From assembly GCA_964583615.1 (NCBI GenBank), contig CAZOWM010000016.1:3422-67421 (forward strand): a DNA stretch of 64,000 nucleotides, given 5' to 3'. The notes beneath the pieces were generated by a model. That model did not search any database. It worked only from the letters and a program-made list of their open reading frames with translations, and was not told where the DNA came from. Shown one piece after another: positions 24,845-33,163 of this stretch (position 1 is the first letter of the stretch; the number at the start of each line of letters is the position of its first letter). This DNA comes from CAZOWM01 sp964583615 (GTDB lineage: Bacteria; Spirochaetota; B62-G9; DRHN01). The position numbers and the translations under genes are program-made.

Positions 24845-25401
24845 TACGCTTTCTCTCTCTCCCAGTGAGCAGAATGGACGATCAGGTTGTCCCCTACCAG
24901 AAATGTGTTTTTAGGAAGCTCGCCATTCCGAGATGTAAGGCTCAGAGCGCCATAAGGACAGGTCTTAATACAGAGCGGTTCATCTTTATTTTCTCTCCTG
25001 TCGAGGCAGAAATCGCAGTTGTGCACTATATAGGGAACAATTTCCGGATATATCGTTCCGTAAGGACACGCATGAGAACAGGATCTGCAACTTATGCATC
25101 GCATATTGTGGCGAATGAGTAAATTGTCCTTTTCTTTTTGTTGCTCCAATGCGTCCACAGGACAGGCGTTTACACAATGAGGTTCTTTGCACTTTCTGCA
25201 TACGAGATAATACGTTGCGAGTTCAATAACGGAAATAATGCCGTTATTATTCGGATGGTAGAAGTAGCTGCATTGAACCACACACTGTTTGCATTCACCT
25301 GTAGCACATTGATCGAGATCGATAAAGAGTCGCACCTTCTCACCCTTGTCTGATTGCAGATTGAATCGTCTCTGATGAATCTGTTCTGCGCTCGTGCTCA
25401 T
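24844..25401 (-). CDS. Multi-cluster 4Fe-4S ferredoxin-like electron carrier (HycB/HydN type)
   Basis: A 185-residue protein with cysteine groups for four [4Fe-4S] clusters: CATGECKQCVVQCSY, CRKCKEPHCVNACPVDAL, CISCRSCSHACPYG and CDFCLDR ... CIKTCPYGAL. This pattern is that of HycB/HydN/DmsB-like electron-transfer subunits. In the operon it sits between the HydG-like flavoprotein and the membrane subunit, so it likely passes electrons from the HydBG module to the hydrogenase. GAGGA lies four bases before the ATG. Confidence 0.85.
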   Translation of the reverse strand: MSTSAEQIHQRRFNLQSDKGEKVRLFIDLDQCATGECKQCVVQCSYFYHPNNNGIISVIELATYYLVCRKCKEPHCVNACPVDALEQQKEKDNLLIRHNMRCISCRSCSHACPYGTIYPEIVPYIVHNCDFCLDRRENKDEPLCIKTCPYGALSLTSRNGELPKNTFLVGDNLIVHSAHWEREKA

Positions 25402-25423
25402 AAAATCCTCAATCTTTTATTTT

Positions 25424-26245
25424 TTATTCCCATATATCATGAAAATTCTTAATTTTTTCGTATTGAAAAACCGGTCCGTCTTTGCACACGTAATACGGTC
25501 CAATCCTGCAGTGTCCGCATTTTCCGATACCACAGGACATGTTTTTCTCCATCGAGAGATAGATATTTGTTGTTTTAAATCCCATATCAAGAAGCTTTGA
25601 GGTTGCAAACTTCATCATTATTGGTGGCCCGCATACAACAGCGATGCCGATTTTAAATTCCATCTTGACATCATCGAGTATTGTGGTGACAAGTCCAACC
25701 TTTCCTTTCCAAGCGACATTTCCTTCGTCAACAGTAAGAACGACATTTATATCGTCCCTTTTTGACCATTCTACTGTTTCCTCTTTATAGAGAAAATCAT
25801 TTGGCGTTTTACACCCGCCTCTGAAAAAGAGGCTCTTAAAATCCCCCGAATGTTCAAAGAATTCATACATCAGACTTCTGATCGGTGCAAATCCACACCC
25901 TCCGCCCACGACGAGTACTTCTTTTCCAAAAAATGATTCCAAAGGATACCCATTTCCAAAAGGTCCCCTCAGGCCAACCGTATCACCTTTTTTCAGCACA
26001 TGAGCTTTCTCAGTTACTTTGCCCACTCTCATGATTGTTACTTCTATCATATCTTTTATCGCGGGACGCGATGACGGAGTAAATGGAGCTTCTCCCACAC
26101 CAGGCACTGTTAGTTCGATAAACTGTCCTGTTTTGAAATTTATTTCTTCTTTTGGTTTGAGTTTCAGTGTTTTTATTGTTGGGGTTTCTGTTATAACATC
26201 CAGCACTTCAGTTTCTACGGGTCTATACGGGTTGTTTTTGGGCAT
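25424..26245 (-). CDS. HydG/AsrB-like FAD-NAD(P)H oxidoreductase subunit
   Basis: A 273-residue ferredoxin-reductase-like flavoprotein. An FAD-binding barrel (residues ~10-100) is followed by an NAD(P) domain with VLVVGGGCGFAPIRSLMYEF near 110 and CGPPIMMKFA near 210, then a C-terminal [2Fe-2S] motif CGIGKCGHCRIGPYYVC near 245. This is the layout of sulfhydrogenase gamma subunits and anaerobic sulfite reductase B. With the HydB-like neighbour it would form an NAD(P)H-oxidising or -reducing module on the membrane hydrogenase. It overlaps hydB by 23 bases. Confidence 0.88.
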   Translation of the reverse strand: MPKNNPYRPVETEVLDVITETPTIKTLKLKPKEEINFKTGQFIELTVPGVGEAPFTPSSRPAIKDMIEVTIMRVGKVTEKAHVLKKGDTVGLRGPFGNGYPLESFFGKEVLVVGGGCGFAPIRSLMYEFFEHSGDFKSLFFRGGCKTPNDFLYKEETVEWSKRDDINVVLTVDEGNVAWKGKVGLVTTILDDVKMEFKIGIAVVCGPPIMMKFATSKLLDMGFKTTNIYLSMEKNMSCGIGKCGHCRIGPYYVCKDGPVFQYEKIKNFHDIWE

Positions 26246-27296
26246 CTTTTACCAGCCTCTGTAATACTTCTCTTATGTCTATTTTTGCCGGACATGCTGA
26301 TATACAGCGTCCACATCCTGTACATGCATAGATCCCAGCGAGTTGGGGAAAAAAATCAAACTTCTTTTCAAATCTGTTTCTCAGCCTCATCCACAACAGC
26401 TCTCGTGGATTCACACCAGCTGCTACTTTTGCAAAATCTTTTATCATACATGAATCCCATACGCGAAGACGCTCCATTCTTTTTTCACTCATCTGGTCAT
26501 AGAGCAGAAAACAATGACAGGTAGGACATATGGTATTGCAGGCTCCGCATTCCACACATGTTTGTGCTTCGTCTTTCCAGATATTCGACTCATAATTTTC
26601 CCGTATTATTCCATTAAACTGGTCTTGGAGAGGGATGCCGTGCTCCTTTATGTTTTTTTTCACCGCATCTGTTACTTTTTTTCGAAGTGCGTCTCTTTCT
26701 GCGATTGTCTTCTCCATTGGATCACTGAAGAGCTGAGAATTATTATTTATCAGTACTTTCCCTTTTTCCGAACCATCTTCAACAATGAAACCTCCTGTAA
26801 CCTGAGAGAGATTCAGATCGAAATTATTTTCCGGATATGGTTTTTCGTTTAAAGCGAGACAAAAACAGGTATCGATTGCACACGTGCAATCCGCAGAGAT
26901 GATGAGGTTGTTCTCTCTCTCTCGTACATAAAAGGGATCTTCAAACTCGCCTTCCTTAAACACAAAATCCTGCACCTGAAAACCCTTAAGATCGCAGGAT
27001 TTGGCACCTACAATACAAAATGGTTTTGGATTTCTGCGTGGAATATCCGTCTTGAAACCTTCAGCAACACACTCTCTCGCCCGGGTGTAGAATAGTTTCA
27101 GCGGTTCAAAGGCCCGCACTTCACCGACGACGATCGTGTCTTGATCCGGAGTTTGATTTTTCTCGATGATATTCATTGGGGGAGAATATTTTGTATAAAA
27201 AAGAGTTTGCTCTTTTTTCACCGGAACAAATATTTCGTACTGGTCATGAATATTTTCTAATAGATTCAAAAGATTGTTGTTTGTGATGAATAGCAT
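26223..27296 (-). CDS. HydB/AsrA-like 4Fe-4S subunit
   Basis: A 357-residue iron-sulfur protein of the sulfhydrogenase beta / anaerobic sulfite reductase A type. The N-terminal domain contains the family stretch KSCDLKGFQVQDFVF. The C-terminal part has two [4Fe-4S] groups: CVECGACNTICPTCHCF near residue 240 and CTGCGRCISACPAKIDI near 330. The start is placed at the ATG at 27296, where the product begins like other HydB proteins; the frame runs back to a TTG at 27335. It is the first gene of the leftward hydrogenase operon, ~230 bases from the IS end. Confidence 0.87.
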   Translation of the reverse strand: MLFITNNNLLNLLENIHDQYEIFVPVKKEQTLFYTKYSPPMNIIEKNQTPDQDTIVVGEVRAFEPLKLFYTRARECVAEGFKTDIPRRNPKPFCIVGAKSCDLKGFQVQDFVFKEGEFEDPFYVRERENNLIISADCTCAIDTCFCLALNEKPYPENNFDLNLSQVTGGFIVEDGSEKGKVLINNNSQLFSDPMEKTIAERDALRKKVTDAVKKNIKEHGIPLQDQFNGIIRENYESNIWKDEAQTCVECGACNTICPTCHCFLLYDQMSEKRMERLRVWDSCMIKDFAKVAAGVNPRELLWMRLRNRFEKKFDFFPQLAGIYACTGCGRCISACPAKIDIREVLQRLVKDAQKQPV

Positions 27297-27552
27297 TTCA
27301 TCGTCCAGTTGTGTATGATTATTTTCCGGTCTCAAAATTGAATAACAAAGAACTTATTTCACAAAGTATCAGGCTGAAGTACAAGTATCTGTTTCTTATG
27401 AAGCAATAGCTATAGGTGCACTTTATTATTCATTCTAGAATAAACAAAGATGCATGATGAATGGAGCCACACGTCTGGAAGATATATGATTGAAGTGAGT
27501 TTTCTTTAAATTATCCTCCGGCAGGCACATTCTAGCCTATTTGAGAAATACG
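27297..27552. other. AT-rich leader between hydB and the IS
   Basis: No gene is visible here. It contains a palindrome ATTCTAGAAT at 27432-27441 and the -10-like hexamer at 27529-27534 described separately. It is probably the original regulatory region of the leftward hydrogenase operon, now cut off by the insertion. Confidence 0.4.
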
Positions 27553-27558
27553 TGTCAA
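27529..27558 (-). promoter_or_regulatory. Hybrid promoter at the left IS end, reading toward hydB
   Basis: On the minus strand, TTGACA (27553-27558) is the outermost part of the IS inverted repeat, and TAGAAT (27529-27534) lies 18 bases away in the chromosome. The combination could drive the hydrogenase operon. Confidence 0.45.
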
Positions 27559-27593
27559 GTATTTTTTTATTTTTATCACCGATTTTCGCACCG
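27553..27593 (+). repeat. Left terminal inverted repeat of the IS
   Basis: Outer block TGTCAAGT (27553-27560) and inner block CCGATTTTCGCACCG (27579-27593), separated by AT-rich sequence. The inner block matches the right end at 14 of 15 bases; the distance between blocks differs by four bases from the right end. Confidence 0.65.
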
Positions 27594-27844
27594 CCACAGA
27601 AATTAGTCAACCCCGGTGAGGTGTTTGGCTTTTGTGAAGGTTTTATGCCTATTTAAGGCTTATCTCCCGTTATTTATGTTATATAAACTGACGGTAGAAT
27701 ATCCAGCCTGCTTAGTTTAAACCGTAACCGCCCCTCGAACATCCAGGATATTCCGAAATACAGGGCAAAATCAGGCTGACTTTCGGTTCATTTACGCCTT
27801 TTTCATCCATTCGAGCATGCAGACCATATGTTTTAACTATAAAT

Positions 27845-27876
27845 ATATTGACATTATAAACGTCAATATGTACAAT
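27845..27876 (+). promoter_or_regulatory. Transposase promoter with overlapping palindrome
   Basis: TTGACA (27848-27853), 17 bases, TACAAT (27871-27876). An 8-bp inverted repeat, ATATTGAC and GTCAATAT (27845-27852 and 27862-27869), covers the -35 and spacer and could be a self-repression site. The transposase ATG is only eight bases past the -10 box, so transcripts may be leaderless or the promoter may not be the real one. Confidence 0.45.
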
Positions 27877-27884
27877 AACCGACG

Positions 27885-29603
27885 ATGCGAGATCATACGT
27901 TCTTTACCCGACCCGCACTCGGCTGGCAGCGTCGCTATGAAGCCCTCTGCGCCTCCTTCGTTGAAAAATTACCGGCGAAAGAGGTGGCGAAACGTTTCGG
28001 CTATTCAGAGGAGTATGTTCGCCTGCTCCGACATCTGTTTGTGTATGAAAAACTCGATTTCACTGATCCGGTGTCGGAGGGCAAGGCTGCCCGAAGAGCA
28101 GTCACCACCGAAATCCGCAAAAAGATCCGTGCTTTCAGGGAACAGCAGTTCTCCGCCTCCGAGATCTCCCGATTGCTTTCAGAGGAGGGGTTGAAAATAT
28201 CGGTGAGAACGGTGGAGAGGGTATTGGCCGAGGAGGGGTTTGGGAGACTGCCCCGTAGAACCAGAGTACAACGCGGTCGAACGCTCAAGGGCGCAGAGAT
28301 CCCGGAACGCTCCGAGAGGCTGCTCTTAGAAGAATTGGATGGGAGGCAACTCAGCTGTTCAGCAGCTGGGGCTTTTTTGTTCACCCCCTTTCTTGCGCAA
28401 CTGGATATCGACAGGGTCGTGCAGGAGGCAGCTCTTCCCGGAAGCAATATGATACCGGCAATCAGTTACCTGCACTCTTTTCTCGCTCTCAAGCTACTGG
28501 GCACCGAGCGCTACGATCATGCGGGGGACCACGGCTTTGATCTTGGGCTTGGATTGTTCGCCGGCTTGAATGTGCTTCCCAAGTGCACCGCGATGTCCAC
28601 CTACTCCTACTCCTTGGACGAAATACAGCTATTGCAGCTTCAACAGGCATTCATCCGTCAGGCATCGAGGCTCGGGTTGTACGAGGACAACATCATCAAC
28701 CTTGATTTTCACACTGTCCCCCACTTTGGAGAGGAATCGGTGCTGGAGGATCACTGGGCTGGGGCGCGCGGAAGGAGGATGAAAGGTGCTCTCACTCTCT
28801 TTGCCCAGGATGCAGCCACCAAGCTCATTCTCTACGGTGCTGCCGATATTCTGCGAGAAGAGGCAAACGACCAGGTCTTGAGTTTCCTTTCGTTCTGGAA
28901 CAGCGTGCATCGAGGCATGAAGCCCATGCTCATCTTTGATTCGCGCTTCACCACCTATCCAATACTCTCTGAGCTCAGCTCTTCGGGAGTCACGTTTATC
29001 ACCCTGCGCCGAAGAGGAAAGAACCTCTTGGATCAAGCTGAGCGGCTCACCGGATGGAAAAAGATTCATCTGGAGAACACCAAACGAAGGTACCCAAACC
29101 CACAGGTCCACGAATCCACGATTCGGTTACGAGGCTATGAGGGGGAGCTTCGACAGATCATCGTTCGAGGGAATGGCCGGGAGAAGCCAAGCTTCATCAT
29201 CACCAACGACTTTGTCAGCGACACCGAAGAGGTCGCTGGATGCTACGGCAGAAGATGGCGTATTGAGAACGGGATTTCGGAGGCGGTGAAGTTCTTCAAT
29301 CTCAACTGCCTCGCTTCACCCATTCCGGTGAAAGTGCATTTCGATGTGACGATGACCATGATCGCAGACACCCTCTACTCAATGCTCGCCCAGAAGCTAA
29401 GAGGTTTTAAGAACTGCGATGCCCCCAAGCTTTACCGCCATTTCGTTCGAGGCAAAGGGATGATTTCTGTAGATGGACGAGATATCACGGTGGTCTATCC
29501 ACGACAAGCGCACAATACGATTCTGCGTGCGGTGCCTTGGCCGGAAATGCCTGACAACATACCAAGCCTTCCAGGAGCACGGCTTCACCTTCGGTTTCAG
29601 TGA
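27885..29603 (+). CDS. Transposase, IS1634/IS4-type DDE
   Basis: A 572-residue, apparently intact transposase. Residues ~30-125 carry two helix-turn-helix-like segments (AKEVAKRFGYSEEYVRLL; SASEISRLLSEEGLKISVRTVERVL) for end binding. The RNase H-like catalytic core has Asp in NLDFHTVPH near 275, Asp in PMLIFDSRF near 350 and Glu in the YGRRWRIENGISE stretch near 460, the Y-(2)-R-(3)-E pattern of the IS4 superfamily. The large insertion before the Glu fits IS1634-type proteins. No frameshift or stop is seen, so the element could still be mobile. Confidence 0.85.
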   Translation: MRDHTFFTRPALGWQRRYEALCASFVEKLPAKEVAKRFGYSEEYVRLLRHLFVYEKLDFTDPVSEGKAARRAVTTEIRKKIRAFREQQFSASEISRLLSEEGLKISVRTVERVLAEEGFGRLPRRTRVQRGRTLKGAEIPERSERLLLEELDGRQLSCSAAGAFLFTPFLAQLDIDRVVQEAALPGSNMIPAISYLHSFLALKLLGTERYDHAGDHGFDLGLGLFAGLNVLPKCTAMSTYSYSLDEIQLLQLQQAFIRQASRLGLYEDNIINLDFHTVPHFGEESVLEDHWAGARGRRMKGALTLFAQDAATKLILYGAADILREEANDQVLSFLSFWNSVHRGMKPMLIFDSRFTTYPILSELSSSGVTFITLRRRGKNLLDQAERLTGWKKIHLENTKRRYPNPQVHESTIRLRGYEGELRQIIVRGNGREKPSFIITNDFVSDTEEVAGCYGRRWRIENGISEAVKFFNLNCLASPIPVKVHFDVTMTMIADTLYSMLAQKLRGFKNCDAPKLYRHFVRGKGMISVDGRDITVVYPRQAHNTILRAVPWPEMPDNIPSLPGARLHLRFQ

Positions 29604-29634
29604 AGTCTGTGTTATATTTAGGTGACGCTTAAAA

Positions 29635-29671
29635 CGCTGCGAAAATCGGAGTTTATTAAAAAAACTTGACA
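29635..29671 (-). repeat. Right terminal inverted repeat of the IS
   Basis: CGCTGCGAAAATCGG (29635-29649) and outer ACTTGACA (29664-29671), the reverse complement of the left-end blocks. Confidence 0.65.
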
Positions 29672-29694
29672 AGGATGACTTAATTATGTACAAT
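29666..29694 (+). promoter_or_regulatory. Hybrid promoter at the right IS end, reading toward the Mrp genes
   Basis: TTGACA (29666-29671) is the outer edge of the IS inverted repeat; exactly 17 bases on, in chromosomal sequence, is TACAAT (29689-29694). This is a near-consensus sigma-70 promoter aimed at the antiporter operon, whose first ATG is at 29975. Confidence 0.6.
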
Positions 29695-29974
29695 GCCACC
29701 CACATAAGATTATTCATCTTTGACTACAGAGACCAACTTCATTGTTTTGTGTAGAGTTGGGAAAATGTTTTCAAAACAAACGTTAATAGCAACAGTCATT
29801 TGCTTCTATTGAAAAAACCGCCCTGTTTAACTGCCTCTAATTAATTCCCCAACTCTATGCAGGAAATGCTGATTTTACAAATTTTCGCATCAAGAGTGTA
29901 TGCTAACTGCTAACTATTTTCTACTCAAAAGTTTAAGGATCTTTCTCTAAATTTTTTGTACAAAAGGTACTTCC
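29672..29974. other. AT-rich leader upstream of the Mrp operon, with inverted repeat
   Basis: No gene is seen. Perfect 10-base arms TAGAGTTGGG (29752-29761) and its complement (29848-29857) are 86 bases apart. The stretch near 29960 supplies AAAAGG before the first Mrp ATG. It is probably the original regulatory region of the rightward operon. Confidence 0.4.
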
Positions 29975-31819
29975 ATGGTTGGATTACAGTATACTATTGT
30001 TATTCCCATTGCCGCTGGTGTTGCTCTTTTTCTCTTTCCTGAAAAAATTAAAACAATAAAGGGAATCGTCTCAGTTCTCGTTTCCTGTATTGTGCTCTAT
30101 TTCTCATATAAAATTTTTACATCTTCCTCAGAGATCGTGTCACAAGCCCTGTTTCCCGGATTGATTGGGATGGGGGAGGTGATGAAAAGCGTTTTGCTTT
30201 TCAATATCGATAATTTAAGCAAAACCATTGTGCTCTTCATCGGTTTTTTTGGTTTTCTTTTCTCACTCTACTCCCTCTCGTATGTAACGAAAGAGAAAAA
30301 GCTCACACACTACTATCCGCTTTTTCTTATAACTCTGGGTTCTGCGTGCGGAGCGGTTCTTGCAGATCACTTTTTGCTTTTTCTCACCTTTTGGGGGGTA
30401 TTAGGGCTTACACTCTATAAGTTGATGAGGGGGTATGATGAAAAAAGCTCCGCAGCTGCAAAAAAAACCTTTATTCTCATAGGTGCTTCAGACTCTGTTA
30501 TGATATTCGGGGTGGGACTCTTGTGGAGACTCACAGATACAATGCGCATTTCTGCGATAAATGTTGGAACAACAGAAACACTCGGTGTGATCGCATTTAT
30601 AGCTCTCTTCATTGGTTCAATTACAAAAGCAGGCGCGTTCCCTCTCCATTCATGGGTTCCAGACTACGTTGAAAATGCCCCTGCTTCTACATCTGCATTT
30701 CTCCCGGCGTCGCTCGATAAGCTGTTGGGGATTTATTTTCTCGCACGCATCTGCATGAATCTGTTTATTCTCAATCCATGGCTCAGGTTGACATTACTGA
30801 TCATCGGAGGTATTACCACGATCACCGCGGTTTTTATGGCATTGATTCAGCATAATTATAAAAAGCTGCTGGGATATCATGCGGTTTCCCAGGTAGGCTA
30901 CATGGTGACGGGATTCGGGCTTGGAACACCGATCGGCATTGCAGGTGGTCTTTTTCACATGCTCAATAATGCTCTTTACAAAAGCGGTTTGTTCTTAACT
31001 GCAGGAAGTGTGGAAAAGAGAACCGGAAGAGAAGAACTCGAGGAGCTGGGGGGATTATCGGGGGCAATGCCGGTAACTTTTTTTAGTGCTCTCATTTTTG
31101 CCCTCTCGATCTCTGGAGTTCCTCCCTTTAATGGTTTTGCATCGAAATGGATCATTTATCAAGGGATTATTGATTTTGGTAAAATATCGGGACCGGCCAA
31201 CGAGGTGTGGATCATTTGGCTTATTCTGGCGGTGTTCGGGTCAGCGCTTACTCTTGCGAGTTTCATAAAATTTATTTCAGGTATATATCTGGGGAGAATG
31301 AAGAAGGGACTCAAGGCTACCCGTGAAGTAAGCATACTCATGTGGCTGCCAGAAATTATTATTGCCTTGATTTGCATTGGGATCGGTGTTTTTTCAACAC
31401 GTTTTGTCGTGCCGAATCTCATTATACCTGTTACTGGGGAATTTCAGTACGGAGGAATATGGGGATCAGCGACCATTACTGGACTCGTTCTTGTATCGCT
31501 TGTACTCGGATTTATCATTTACCTTTTGGGAAACCTGAAGAAAATCAGAACAGTTGAAGGATTTATGGGAGGTGAGACGGTACAAGAGGAAATAGACTAT
31601 TCCGCAACCGATTTTTATAAAACAATAAGCAGCTTCAGGCTTTTCTCTTTTTTCTATAGAAAAGCTGAAGAAAAACGCTTTGATATTTATGACAACACAA
31701 AAGGTCTCATCCTCAATCTTAACTCTCTATTCAGCAAAGCCCATGCAGGCCTTCTCCCGCTTTACGCTCTGTGGGTTATTTTGGGCCTTATAGTTATCGC
31801 TTTTGTGCTCAGTGTTTAG
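29975..31819 (+). CDS. Mrp/NuoL-type antiporter subunit (MrpA N-terminal type)
   Basis: A 614-residue polytopic membrane protein of the NuoL/MrpA/MrpD family, with at least 14 hydrophobic segments. Hallmarks include the conserved HSWVPDYVENAPASTSAFLPASLDKLLGIY region (a lysine- and proline-broken helix), HNYKKLLGYHAVSQVGYMV and FHMLNNALYKSGLF. It lacks the C-terminal MrpA domains, which are encoded as a separate next gene, as in Mbh-like split arrangements. It would be the first of two ion-pumping subunits, exchanging Na+ and H+, in the complex. Confidence 0.88.
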   Translation: MVGLQYTIVIPIAAGVALFLFPEKIKTIKGIVSVLVSCIVLYFSYKIFTSSSEIVSQALFPGLIGMGEVMKSVLLFNIDNLSKTIVLFIGFFGFLFSLYSLSYVTKEKKLTHYYPLFLITLGSACGAVLADHFLLFLTFWGVLGLTLYKLMRGYDEKSSAAAKKTFILIGASDSVMIFGVGLLWRLTDTMRISAINVGTTETLGVIAFIALFIGSITKAGAFPLHSWVPDYVENAPASTSAFLPASLDKLLGIYFLARICMNLFILNPWLRLTLLIIGGITTITAVFMALIQHNYKKLLGYHAVSQVGYMVTGFGLGTPIGIAGGLFHMLNNALYKSGLFLTAGSVEKRTGREELEELGGLSGAMPVTFFSALIFALSISGVPPFNGFASKWIIYQGIIDFGKISGPANEVWIIWLILAVFGSALTLASFIKFISGIYLGRMKKGLKATREVSILMWLPEIIIALICIGIGVFSTRFVVPNLIIPVTGEFQYGGIWGSATITGLVLVSLVLGFIIYLLGNLKKIRTVEGFMGGETVQEEIDYSATDFYKTISSFRLFSFFYRKAEEKRFDIYDNTKGLILNLNSLFSKAHAGLLPLYALWVILGLIVIAFVLSV

Positions 31820-31850
31820 CCGAGTTTGAGTTCTATAAGGGGTTTATAAT

Positions 31851-32375
31851 ATGGAATTACTCATCATTGTTATGCTGGTATTAATGATTGGTGGTGCAAT
31901 TTTTTCTCTTGAAGCAAGAGACCTTCTTTCCGCTGTGATTGCATACGGCATCGTCGGCTTCGGGCTCGTCATATGTTTTCTCTTTCTTGGAGCGCCTGAT
32001 CTTGCACTCGTACAAATTGTGGTAGAAACGATAACGCTTATCATCATGATCACAGTCATTCTGAACAGCACGAGAGAAGAAGTAAAAAAAGGATGGAAAA
32101 AAACCACGGCATATGCCGTTCTTGCGTTTGTATTTATCGGCTTTTTTCTATACTTTTTCAATCGGGCAACAGATACGCTCACTGTTTTCGGCGACCATGC
32201 CATGAGAATGTCCAAGGCGTATTTACAGCCCGGTGCTGCTGAGACTGGCAGTGCGAACCTTGTGACAGGGGTCATATTCGATTATAGGGGGTATGATACT
32301 CTTGGAGAGGCGACCATTCTCTTTACTGCAGTCATCGGTGTGTTAACAGTATTAAGATTAAAAGGGAGGAAATAA
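31851..32375 (+). CDS. MbhD/MbhE-like subunit (C-terminal MrpA-type domains)
   Basis: A 174-residue membrane protein with about five hydrophobic segments. The N-terminal half, LEARDLLSAVIAYGIVGFGLVICFLFLGAPDLALVQIVVETI, is the DUF4040/MbhD domain; the C-terminal half, NLVTGVIFDYRGYDTLGEATILFTAVIGVL, is the MbhE/MrpA-tail type. In complete MrpA these are fused to the NuoL-like domain. The acidic and glutamate residues in these helices (APD; ETIT; GEAT) belong to the proposed Na+ path. Confidence 0.85.
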   Translation: MELLIIVMLVLMIGGAIFSLEARDLLSAVIAYGIVGFGLVICFLFLGAPDLALVQIVVETITLIIMITVILNSTREEVKKGWKKTTAYAVLAFVFIGFFLYFFNRATDTLTVFGDHAMRMSKAYLQPGAAETGSANLVTGVIFDYRGYDTLGEATILFTAVIGVLTVLRLKGRK

Positions 32376-32384
32376 CAAAGGATA

Positions 32385-32825
32385 ATGAAGGGAATGACAA
32401 TAATTGTAAAAAAAGTAACACAGATTATATGCGGAGTAATTTTTCTCTATGGCATCTACATAATTATTCACGGACATTTGACTCCGGGAGGTGGTTTTGC
32501 AGGGGGAGCCATTATTGCCGGAGCCTTCATCCTTCTCATCCTTTCCTTTGGCAGTGAATTTTTAGCACTGAAAAAGGAGGAAACAGGATCATCTCTTCTC
32601 GAGAGCAGCGCAATCCTCGTTTTTCTTGTTATTGCTGTTCTGGGAATGATTGTGGGCGGTGTCGGTATTTTCCTGGTCAACTTCTTACCGAAAGGCACGG
32701 TAGGGAAACTCATAAGTGCAGGTGTCATACCACTCTATAACATTGCTGTTGGGATGGAGGTTGCGGCAGCGCTCTTGACGATTTTTCTCGCACTCCTGAT
32801 TTACAGAGACGAGGTGTTGAAATGA
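32385..32825 (+). CDS. mrpB: Mrp antiporter subunit B
   Basis: A 146-residue membrane protein of the MnhB/MbhF family. The conserved stretch FLYGIYIIIHGHLTPGGGFAGGAIIAGAFILL near the N-terminus, with HGHLTPGGGFAGG, is diagnostic. The C-terminal GVIPLYNIAVGMEVAAAL is also typical. Its stop overlaps the next start as ATGA. Binding site AAAGGA lies just upstream. Confidence 0.9.
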   Translation: MKGMTIIVKKVTQIICGVIFLYGIYIIIHGHLTPGGGFAGGAIIAGAFILLILSFGSEFLALKKEETGSSLLESSAILVFLVIAVLGMIVGGVGIFLVNFLPKGTVGKLISAGVIPLYNIAVGMEVAAALLTIFLALLIYRDEVLK

Positions 32826-33160
32826 TTGTATATATATTAGCCGTGTTTTTATTTCTCATCGGAATCTATGGAGTTGTCGTAAAACGGAATCTCATCAAAA
32901 TAGTGATAGGAATCGCTATTATGGAGTACAGTGTAAACCTTTTTCTGATTCTCATCGGCTATGTAAAAGATGGAACGGCACCAATAATTACCGATCAAGT
33001 TTCGGAAATCGTGTTTGTTGATCCTTTACCGCAGGCGATGGTGCTTACCGCGATTGTCATTGGGCTTGCGACAACAGCGCTGCTTCTAGCAATTGCAATA
33101 AGAATATATAAGAAGTACGGAACCTTTGATATAAGAGAAATTAAAAATTTAAAAGGGTAA
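32822..33160 (+). CDS. mrpC: Mrp antiporter subunit C (NuoK-like)
   Basis: A 112-residue three-helix membrane protein. The NuoK/MrpC pattern is clear in GIYGVVVKRNLIKIVIGIAIMEYSVNLFLILIGY, with the Glu in MEYSVN, and DPLPQAMVLTAIVIGLATTAL, the classical MrpC 'DPLPQALVLTAIVI' signature. Confidence 0.92.
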   Translation: MIVYILAVFLFLIGIYGVVVKRNLIKIVIGIAIMEYSVNLFLILIGYVKDGTAPIITDQVSEIVFVDPLPQAMVLTAIVIGLATTALLLAIAIRIYKKYGTFDIREIKNLKG

Positions 33161-33163
33161 ACA

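Larger units (their letters stand above)
27553..29671. mobile_element. Insertion sequence with IS1634/IS4-like DDE transposase
   Basis: A ~2.1 kb element with one intact transposase gene. Both ends carry TGTCAAGT pointing inward, followed after an AT-rich stretch by CCGATTTTCGCA, forming an imperfect terminal inverted repeat (27553-27593 and 29635-29671). The interior is clearly GC-richer than the genes on either side. No clean target duplication is visible at these ends, so the exact boundary could be a few bases off. It separates the divergent hydrogenase and Mrp gene sets. Confidence 0.8.

Noticed and set aside
27540..29685. Target-site duplication flanking the IS
   Set aside because: Bases just outside TGTCAAG and CTTGACA do not match each other over five to eight positions, so no duplication can be claimed.
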